Source: Desulfoluna spongiiphila (GTDB lineage Bacteria > Desulfobacterota > Desulfobacteria > Desulfobacterales > Desulfolunaceae). From it: DNA of 64,000 nt. Location of the stretch: positions 80,240 to 144,239 of the forward strand of contig NZ_FMUX01000017.1 of the NCBI RefSeq assembly GCF_900101345.1, written 5' to 3'. A program made the translations under genes and the position numbers. The notes under the pieces were generated by a model. It saw only the letters and a list, made by a program, of their open reading frames with translations, searched no databases and was not told the origin of the DNA. Of this stretch, positions 58,852-64,000 are shown piece by piece. Each line of letters begins with the position of its first letter. Position 1 is the stretch's first letter.

Positions 58852-58935
58852 TGCGAATGTGATTTTCCCCGAGGAACGAGGGGGAAAGCGCATTCGCAGC
58901 TCGCTTTCAAGGTGGCACACCTTGCCGCCGGAGGC
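58852..58935 (+). repeat. Family A intergenic repeat with covarying stem
   Basis: TGCGAATG (58852-58859) pairs with CATTCGCA (58891-58898), and TTTTCCCC with GGGGGAAA around loop GAGGAACGA (58871-58879). Most other A copies have GCGGATG/CATCCGC instead, a compensated change. The unit continues AAGGTGGCACACCTT and ends GCCGCCGGAGGC. Confidence 0.85.
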
Positions 58936-58959
58936 AGCTTTTTAGAAGCTAAATGGTGA

Positions 58960-59001
58960 AGTTTTTGCGGAGCTTTTTTCAAAGAGCGACCCGCCGGAGG
59001 C
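58960..59001 (+). repeat. Family C intergenic repeat upstream of the flavoprotein gene
   Basis: AGTTTTTGCGGAGC, a T/A stretch, then GCGACCCGCCGGAGGC. Core end 24 nt before the GTG start of the next gene. Confidence 0.75.
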
Positions 59002-59025
59002 GATTTATACCAGGAAGGAGGACCA

Positions 59026-60018
59026 GTGATTCAGACGAAAATTACCGAGATGTTCGACATCGAGTACCCCATCATCTGCGGCGCAATGATGTGGATCTGC
59101 AAACCCGAGCTGTGCGCCGCCATCTCCAACGCCGGGGGCATGGGCAATATCACGGCGGCGATCTACAAGACCGAAGACGAGTTCCGGGGCGCCTTGAGAA
59201 AGACCCGGGAGCTGACGGACAAGCCCTTCACCGTCAACATCACCCTGCTGCCCTCCATCAACATCACCCCTGAGCACCACAAGATGTACCTGACGGTGTG
59301 CGCCGAGGAGAAGGTCCCCGCCCTGGAGATCTCGGGTGCGCCCATCGACAAGGCCTGCGGCATGGAGTACATCGACATGCTGAAAAAAGCCGGGGTCAAG
59401 CTCTTCCACAAGGTGGGCTCCGTCCGTCACGCCATCCACGCAGAAAAAGCCGGGTATGACGGCATCTTTGCAGCGGGCATCGAAGAGGGCGGCCACCCCC
59501 TGAACGATGACGTCACCACCATGCTCCTCACCCCCCGCATCGTCGAATCCGTGAACATCCCCGTGGTGACCACCGGGGGCATCGCCAACGGAAAGACCAT
59601 GGCAGCGGCCCTGATGCTCGGCGCCGATGCCGTCATGATGGCCAGCCGGTTCATGGCAACCCAGGAGTGCGATATCCACGCCAACATCAAAGACGAGCTG
59701 GTGAAGCGCCAGGAGCGCGACACCACCCTGATCTGCAAGTCCGTGAACCTCCAGGGCCGTGCCCTGATCAACCAGACCACCCAATCCGTCCTGGATGTGG
59801 AGCGGGAAGGCGGCGGCCTGGAAAAGATCATCCCCCTTATCACCGGAGACCAGTGCCTCAAGGCCTGGGAAACAGGTGACGTGGACATCGCCCCCATGAT
59901 GGTGGGCCAGTCCATTGGCCTCATCCACGAGGTCCTTACCTGCAAAGAGCTCCTCGCCTCCATGGCGGCCGACGCCGAAGCAGAGATCGGGAAACTGCAC
60001 AAAAAACTCATCGCTTAA
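59026..60018 (+). CDS. Nitronate monooxygenase / enoyl-ACP reductase II-like FMN protein
   Basis: The 330-residue TIM-barrel flavoprotein has the FMN-binding sequence of the 2-nitropropane dioxygenase/FabK superfamily: YPIICGAMMWICKPELCAAISNAGG, VTTGGIANGKTMAAALMLGADAVMMASRFMAT, and AAGIEEGGH near 150. The start is a GTG with AAGGAGG 5 nt upstream. It follows the acd-etf operon, but a terminator and three repeats lie between them, so it is probably its own unit. The reaction may be nitronate oxidation, enoyl-thioester reduction or another FMN reaction; the sequence does not decide. Confidence 0.82.
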   Translation: MIQTKITEMFDIEYPIICGAMMWICKPELCAAISNAGGMGNITAAIYKTEDEFRGALRKTRELTDKPFTVNITLLPSINITPEHHKMYLTVCAEEKVPALEISGAPIDKACGMEYIDMLKKAGVKLFHKVGSVRHAIHAEKAGYDGIFAAGIEEGGHPLNDDVTTMLLTPRIVESVNIPVVTTGGIANGKTMAAALMLGADAVMMASRFMATQECDIHANIKDELVKRQERDTTLICKSVNLQGRALINQTTQSVLDVEREGGGLEKIIPLITGDQCLKAWETGDVDIAPMMVGQSIGLIHEVLTCKELLASMAADAEAEIGKLHKKLIA

Positions 60019-60060
60019 GCACCTTGCCGGAGCGATCCTGAACACCAAAAAAACAAAAAA

Positions 60061-60088
60061 GGCGGAACCCTTCGGTTCCGCCTTTTTT
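60061..60088 (+). terminator. Intrinsic terminator after the FMN-protein gene
   Basis: GGCGGAACC and GGTTCCGCC form a 9-bp stem with a CTTC loop (60061-60082), followed by six T residues and flanked upstream by an A-run. Confidence 0.92.
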
Positions 60089-60109
60089 GTTCTTAAGATC
60101 TTAAAAAAA

Positions 60110-60192
60110 GCCTCCGGCGGCAAGGTGTGCCACCTTGAAAGCAGGTTGCGGATGCATTTTGCCCCTCGTTCCTCGGGTCAAATCACATCCGC
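60110..60192 (+). repeat. Family A intergenic repeat (core first)
   Basis: It begins GCCTCCGGCGGCAAGGTGTG. GCGGATG (60148-60154) pairs with CATCCGC (60186-60192) around loop TCGTTCCTC (60166-60174). It is nearly identical to the copy at 8961. Confidence 0.85.
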
Positions 60193-60229
60193 TTTTAAAA
60201 TGGAATTCATTCAAAAAGTTTTTTTAACA

Positions 60230-60269
60230 CCTGTTTGTTAAACTTTTTAAAAGTTTATCCGCCGGAGGC
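60230..60269 (-). repeat. Shortened family B intergenic repeat
   Basis: CCTGTTTGTTAAACTTTTTA and AAAGTTTATCCGCCGGAGGC. The CCCCCGGCAGGG part is lost. The core lies 9 nt from the creD stop codon, on the minus strand directly after the gene. Confidence 0.7.
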
Positions 60270-60278
60270 ACAATCAGA

Positions 60279-61613
60279 TCACGCTGTTTCCTCTTTCTCA
60301 AGAGCGTACCAATCGATGCCCCGGGTGATGTACATAACCACGGAGAGCACGAGAAACAGGCCGACGCTGCCCATGATCAGGGCGTAGTCTTCGAGCTGGA
60401 GCACAATATAGAGATACGCATAGAGCACGGCCAGGATACCGAACACCGTCACGGTGAAGCGGGTGTTGCGAAGGATCCCACGGGAGTAGCCCGTAATAAG
60501 GGCCGTGACGGCCGTTGCCGACAGAATGTAGGCCAGATCGAAATTCAGGTGCTCTGAAATGGAAAGAAGCAGCACGTAAAACAAGAGCACTGCCAGCCCG
60601 ATGAGGATATACTGAATCGGATGGACCCGCTTTTTGCTGATGATCTCGGAGAAGAAAAACGCAGAAAAGGTAAAGACGATGAACATCACCGCGTACTTGG
60701 AGATGCGGATCGATTTCTGGTAGATGTCCGCCGTCACCAGCAGGTTCACCCCAAAGGCCGAATCGCCCACCTTGTAGTTATTCCCGGACCACACCTGGGG
60801 AAAGTTCCGGTTCAGGTGAAGCACCGCCCAGTCCGCAGAAAACCCCTGGTCCGACACCTCTCGCCGGGTCGGGAGAAACGAACCGTTGAAACTCGGCGAC
60901 GGCCAGCTTGATGCCAGGGACACCCGGGTGGTCTCCCCCACGGGGATAAAGTGAAGCTCCTGGCTGCCGTTGAGCTTCAACCGCAGGGAAAAGGGCGTGG
61001 TCGCCCTGGCCGGGGAAAGGGGAATCGCGCACTGCACCCCCGAGGAGGCAATGTCCGTGGTCTTAAGCCCCGGCCCTGCTTTGTACGCCTCCCCGTCACA
61101 AGTGACGGTAATGGCGTCCCGGATTCCCCGCATGTCCGAAATCCCCACGGAAAAGACAGCTTTGTCCCACAGCACGTGCTCGGGGTCTATGCTCGACCGG
61201 GCCAGATCGGGAAGCGCAAAGGAGCCGGAGATCTCCAGCTCGGCGGTGTAGAGCACCGCCTCGTAGAGACTCCGGTACCGGACCTGCGAATCGAGCTGCC
61301 CTTTGACGGCCACATCCTCGGGCAACACATGGAGGTACCGAAGGGTGTACTTCAGCGCGTCGTCTTCATCCCGGAAATAGGATCTGTACGGAACGGTAAA
61401 AAAAGGGCCTGTCACGGTCTGGCTGTTGCCCCACTTCGCATTGATCTCGTACACCACATCGTCGCGCCTGAACTCCCGCTCCCGCATCAGGGAAGAGACC
61501 ATGGCCATGGGAATCAACAGCACAAGTACCAGCACGCCGATGGAGATCACCTTCACGGTGGCTGAGTTCCGAATGAAATCACCGGTCTTCCTGATTGTCT
61601 CCTGCTTTTTCAT
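60279..61613 (-). CDS. creD: CreD-family inner-membrane protein
   Basis: The 444-residue protein has an N-terminal transmembrane helix (VKVISIGVLVLVLLIPMAMV). A large periplasmic domain includes YEINAKWGNSQTVTGPFFTVP, and the C-terminal transmembrane helices start at FIVFTFSAFFFSEIISKKRVHPIQYILIGLA, all typical of CreD. In enterics CreD is controlled by CreBC and linked to envelope stress and colicin E2 tolerance. No creB or creC is adjacent. AGGAGA precedes the ATG. Confidence 0.9.
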   Translation of the reverse strand: MKKQETIRKTGDFIRNSATVKVISIGVLVLVLLIPMAMVSSLMREREFRRDDVVYEINAKWGNSQTVTGPFFTVPYRSYFRDEDDALKYTLRYLHVLPEDVAVKGQLDSQVRYRSLYEAVLYTAELEISGSFALPDLARSSIDPEHVLWDKAVFSVGISDMRGIRDAITVTCDGEAYKAGPGLKTTDIASSGVQCAIPLSPARATTPFSLRLKLNGSQELHFIPVGETTRVSLASSWPSPSFNGSFLPTRREVSDQGFSADWAVLHLNRNFPQVWSGNNYKVGDSAFGVNLLVTADIYQKSIRISKYAVMFIVFTFSAFFFSEIISKKRVHPIQYILIGLAVLLFYVLLLSISEHLNFDLAYILSATAVTALITGYSRGILRNTRFTVTVFGILAVLYAYLYIVLQLEDYALIMGSVGLFLVLSVVMYITRGIDWYALEKEETA

Positions 61614-61639
61614 ACCGTCTCCTGAAAAATTAAAAAGCA

Positions 61640-61688
61640 GCCTCCGGCGGCGAGGTGTGCCACCTCGAAAGCACGTTGCGAATGTGTT
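61640..61688. repeat. Partial family A repeat upstream of creD
   Basis: GCCTCCGGCGGCGAGGTGTG then CCACCTCGAAAGCACGTTGC. The right part with the conserved-loop hairpin is missing; a family B unit follows almost directly. Confidence 0.7.
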
Positions 61689-61696
61689 TATTAAAA

Positions 61697-61748
61697 CCTG
61701 TTAATCAAACTTTTCAAAAGCTTGGCCCCCGGCAGGGCCGCCGGAGGC
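61697..61748 (-). repeat. Family B intergenic repeat
   Basis: CCTGTTAATCAAACTTTTC, AAAAGCTTGGCCCCCGGCAG and GGCCGCCGGAGGC. On the minus strand the core is met 20 nt after the stop of the gene ending at 61768. Confidence 0.75.
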
Positions 61749-61767
61749 ATCGTTTTTTTTCGGTGCC

Positions 61768-62232
61768 TTAGCGTTTTACGCGATACGTGACCTGCATTCC
61801 CTTGATAAAATTTCTCAGGATCTGGTCCTTGCACTCCCGGTAATGCTTGTGGCCGGGCTTTCGGAAAAAAGCGCTCAGTTCGTGCTTGCTCATGCCGAAA
61901 TCCGCCCGGGCCAGCATTTCCAGCACCTCGTCTGAGGTGAGGTTCAAGGCGATTTTCAGTTTTTTGAAGATGATGTTGTTGGTCAGGCGCGTCTCGGGTT
62001 CGGGCTGCGGCCCCTCCTTTTTGCCCCGTCGGTGGGTAATGAGCCCGTTTAGAAACACGGCCAGCCCCCGGTCGGAAAGCTCTTCATAGGAGGGCTCATC
62101 CTCCCTTTTCAACCAGCCGGCCACCTGCTCCCGGGTGGCCTCAAGGCCCCCTAAAGCAAAAAGATCCGCCATTTTCGGATCGCTGAAGTCAAAGGCATAG
62201 CGAATACGCCTCAGTATATCGTTGTTGTCCAT
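61768..62232 (-). CDS. DUF1456 (YehS-like) protein
   Basis: The 154-residue cytoplasmic protein contains the two homologous halves of the DUF1456 family. The first is MDNNDILRRIRYAFDFSDPKMADLFALGG and the second NNIIFKKLKIALNLTSDEVLEMLARADF. Each is followed by a small helical unit ending in the LSAFFRKPGHKHYRECKDQ motif type. The function is unknown. A polar linker (RRGKKEGPQPEPETR) separates the halves. AAGGA precedes the ATG. The integrase-like gene upstream is only 45 nt away and may be co-transcribed. Confidence 0.88.
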   Translation of the reverse strand: MDNNDILRRIRYAFDFSDPKMADLFALGGLEATREQVAGWLKREDEPSYEELSDRGLAVFLNGLITHRRGKKEGPQPEPETRLTNNIIFKKLKIALNLTSDEVLEMLARADFGMSKHELSAFFRKPGHKHYRECKDQILRNFIKGMQVTYRVKR

Positions 62233-62277
62233 CCTGCTGTCCTTGTTTGTACATAAAGGGTAAGGGCATCATGCCCC

Positions 62278-62721
62278 TTAATAAACCCACACGTCGTCCA
62301 GGTCCGTATCCGGATCATCATACCGGGCCAGGGTCGCCAGCCACTCGGGCATATCTGCCTTGATCTCCCGCTTCATCAGGCGAAGGTCCTCTTTGTCCAC
62401 CCGGCCTTTATCGGCCATGAAGGTATAAAACTTTTTAAGGCTCGCCGCACAGCTTTTCAGGCTTGCCGCGCTGGCCCACATGGCCTTTTTGATAAACCAG
62501 AAACCGAGAAACCCTCCGACTTTAAACATGCCCTCTTCGGGGGTGGTCAACTCCTCATAGAGAAGAAACTCATTGATATAAAAATCGATATTAGAGACAT
62601 GATTCGAAATTGTATTTTCTGATAGCTTTGATTCTTCCAGCCACCGGCCAAACTCGTCCAAAACCAAGGCATTGGCCGTTCGAATCTCCTCAGACGCCTT
62701 GTCGTACACATCATCCTGCAT
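62278..62721 (-). CDS. Small protein resembling the N-terminal SAM-like domain of tyrosine recombinases
   Basis: The 147-residue product contains LVLDEFGRWLEESKLSENTISNHVSNIDFYINEFL, which looks like the core-binding (SAM-like) domain of phage-type integrases. No catalytic domain with the R-H-R-Y residues follows in this or neighbouring frames. It is either a stand-alone domain protein of unknown function or a remnant. The C-terminus (MPEWLATLARYDDPDTDLDD) is acidic. The ATG at 62721 has AAGGAA 6 nt upstream; a GTG at 62745 is an alternative. Confidence 0.65.
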   Translation of the reverse strand: MQDDVYDKASEEIRTANALVLDEFGRWLEESKLSENTISNHVSNIDFYINEFLLYEELTTPEEGMFKVGGFLGFWFIKKAMWASAASLKSCAASLKKFYTFMADKGRVDKEDLRLMKREIKADMPEWLATLARYDDPDTDLDDVWVY

Positions 62722-62914
62722 GGGTATTTCCTTATCATTGATCACGTCTTGCGGTTGAGCATCCCCACATTCATTTCCCTTTACATCCCATATGCATATG
62801 AATTAGTAAACCGATGCGATGCCCTTTCCGCCCGGGAAAGGTTCTTCGTCTTCGGTGTGCCTGTGTGATCCCATGGTTGTATCCGTCTTACGCTTTAGGA
62901 AAAAAGTTGGTGAT

Positions 62915-63958
62915 ATGAGATTGACTGATTTTCGACGTACCGCCCTGCCTGGTTTACCCCATCCGGTTTTTGTCTTCTTTTTTATTCTCCTGATCATGAC
63001 CTCCACCGCGCGTGCGGACTGCAGGGGCTGCTGCTCCGGCCATGGCGGGGTGGTCTGCGAAGGCGGGATCACAACCTGCGCCGACGGCACGCCCCTGTCG
63101 GCCGCCTGCCAGGCCAAGGGCTGCAGCGTGTGCGAGGCCGAAGCCCCTGTGGGCGCCCAAAACGATGCGGCCCCCTCGGCAAAACCCCTGGCCATCGCCA
63201 ACTTCAACGTTCAGGTGTTCGGGGTCTCCAAGGCGGGAAAGCCTGAGGTCATGGAGGCCCTGGGGACCATCATCTCCCACTTTGACGTTGTGGCGATCCA
63301 GGAGATCAGGGACAAATCAGGGCGGGCCATCCACGTCCTCGAAGGGAAGGTGGACACCCTCGGCCATGACTACGACACGGTCATCGGCCCGCGCCTTGGC
63401 CGCACATCCTCCAAAGAGCAATATGCCTACCTTTACAAGAGCGATGCCCTTGAGTTCATTGAGGCCTACACCTTTGACGATTCCAGCGACGACATCTTCC
63501 ATCGGGAGCCGTTCATCGCCCAATTCAGGGCAAGGGAAGGCGATTTTTCCTTTGTCCTCATCACCCTCCACACCGATCCCGACGACGCGGCATCGGAAAT
63601 CAACGCCCTGCCCGACGTGGTGGCCGATGCCCGGGACCACTTTCCGGATGAAACACGCTTTATGGTTCTGGGAGACTTAAACGCGGACTGCGCCTACTAC
63701 GATGAAGACGACACCTCCTCCACCCTGAGGGGGCAGGGGTACCGATGGCTCATCACCAACGGCATGGACACCAACCTTGCCCGATCGGCATGCACCTACG
63801 ACCGTATCATCATCACAAAAGAAACCGCCCCATACTTCACCGGCACCTCAGGCATCTTCCCCTTTGACGAGGTTCTGGGCCTGTCTGCAAAAGAGGCCAA
63901 AGCCGTCTCCGACCACTACCCGGTCTACGGCATCTTCACCACCGCTCCAAAGCGGTAA
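62915..63958 (+). CDS. Secreted endonuclease/exonuclease/phosphatase-family protein with Cys-rich N-terminus
   Basis: The 347-residue protein has a signal peptide (PHPVFVFFFILLIMTSTARA, cleavage near 33). A Cys-rich module covers about 35-75 (CRGCCSGHGG, CADGTPLSAAC, CSVC). Such CCSxHGG/CADGT modules are often found at the ends of secreted nucleases. The DNase I-like domain follows with AIANFNVQVFG, the metal Glu in VVAIQEIRD, FVLITLHTDPDD, FMVLGDLNAD, and SDHYPVYG at the end. It is probably an extracellular or periplasmic nuclease, though a phosphodiesterase role is possible. The ATG at 62915 starts the signal peptide; earlier in-frame codons from 62819 do not. Confidence 0.85.
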   Translation: MRLTDFRRTALPGLPHPVFVFFFILLIMTSTARADCRGCCSGHGGVVCEGGITTCADGTPLSAACQAKGCSVCEAEAPVGAQNDAAPSAKPLAIANFNVQVFGVSKAGKPEVMEALGTIISHFDVVAIQEIRDKSGRAIHVLEGKVDTLGHDYDTVIGPRLGRTSSKEQYAYLYKSDALEFIEAYTFDDSSDDIFHREPFIAQFRAREGDFSFVLITLHTDPDDAASEINALPDVVADARDHFPDETRFMVLGDLNADCAYYDEDDTSSTLRGQGYRWLITNGMDTNLARSACTYDRIIITKETAPYFTGTSGIFPFDEVLGLSAKEAKAVSDHYPVYGIFTTAPKR

Positions 63959-63982
63959 AAGCGCACCACATTAGTGGAAAAC

Positions 63983-64000
63983 CCTCCGGCGGCCCTGGCG
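63983..64000 (+). repeat. Start of a family B-like repeat at the window edge
   Basis: CCTCCGGCGGCCCTGGCG lies 24 nt after the nuclease gene stop and runs off the window. It matches the first part of family B units. Confidence 0.6.

Overview
The window looks like chromosome from an anaerobic, Gram-negative Desulfobacterota ('deltaproteobacterium'), probably a sulfate reducer of the Desulfobacterales/Desulfoluna kind. This is inferred from GC-rich coding sequence, a type IV pilus pilMNOPQ operon, a SahR-like regulator beside ahcY, futalosine-type menaquinone genes next to amrS, many radical SAM enzymes, and an acyl-CoA dehydrogenase with an ETF of bifurcating type. No rRNA, tRNA, CRISPR array, prophage or complete insertion sequence was seen.

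Layout. 0-8.9 kb: partial DedA/VTT membrane protein and pcm (minus); RCK potassium channel (plus); 5-formyl-THF cyclo-ligase (minus); serS-thrC (overlapping); a LysM envelope protein; a TPR lipoprotein. 9-15 kb: pilMNOPQ (minus), tightly overlapping. 15.5-20.7 kb (minus): TPR membrane protein, PfkB kinase, SH3 protein, a Fur-FeoA fusion, htpG. 21-24.3 kb (plus): radical SAM protein and transketolase. 24.7-27.5 kb (minus): ahcY and a SahR-like ArsR-methyltransferase with a palindromic operator. 27.7-30.5 kb (plus): an Hpt / PP2C response regulator / HATPase signalling set and a methyltransferase. 30.5-36 kb (plus): amrS, UbiA-type prenyltransferase, ubiX, an inserted PNPOx-like gene and a UbiD decarboxylase, which fit late futalosine-pathway steps plus AmmeMemoRadiSam. 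36.2-37.3 kb: a KamA-like radical SAM protein. 37.5-45.2 kb (minus): a Cus-like copper/silver efflux operon bracketed by His/Met-rich secreted proteins. 45.8-54.6 kb (plus): a small secreted protein, a 1585-residue hybrid histidine kinase and a UvrD/Rep helicase. 55-60 kb (plus): MarR regulator, acyl-CoA dehydrogenase, etfB, etfA, and a nitronate monooxygenase/FabK-like flavoprotein. 60.2-64 kb: creD, a DUF1456 protein and an integrase-N-domain-like protein (minus), then a secreted endonuclease/exonuclease/phosphatase-family protein (plus).

The most unusual content is between the genes. More than 20 intergenic repeat units of four families (here A, B, C, D) share a GCCTCCGGCGGC / GCCGCCGGAGGC core. 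The core usually lies just 3' of a stop codon, or in inverse form 5' of a start codon. Families A and D contain a long hairpin with a conserved 9-nt loop (GAGGAACGA or its complement) and stems that change by compensating substitutions between copies. Two roughly 150-bp direct copies flank a single PNPOx-like gene inside the menaquinone cluster. Two further structured intergenic elements, before serS (3162-3266) and between the efflux operon and the next gene (45421-45583), are candidate non-coding RNAs.
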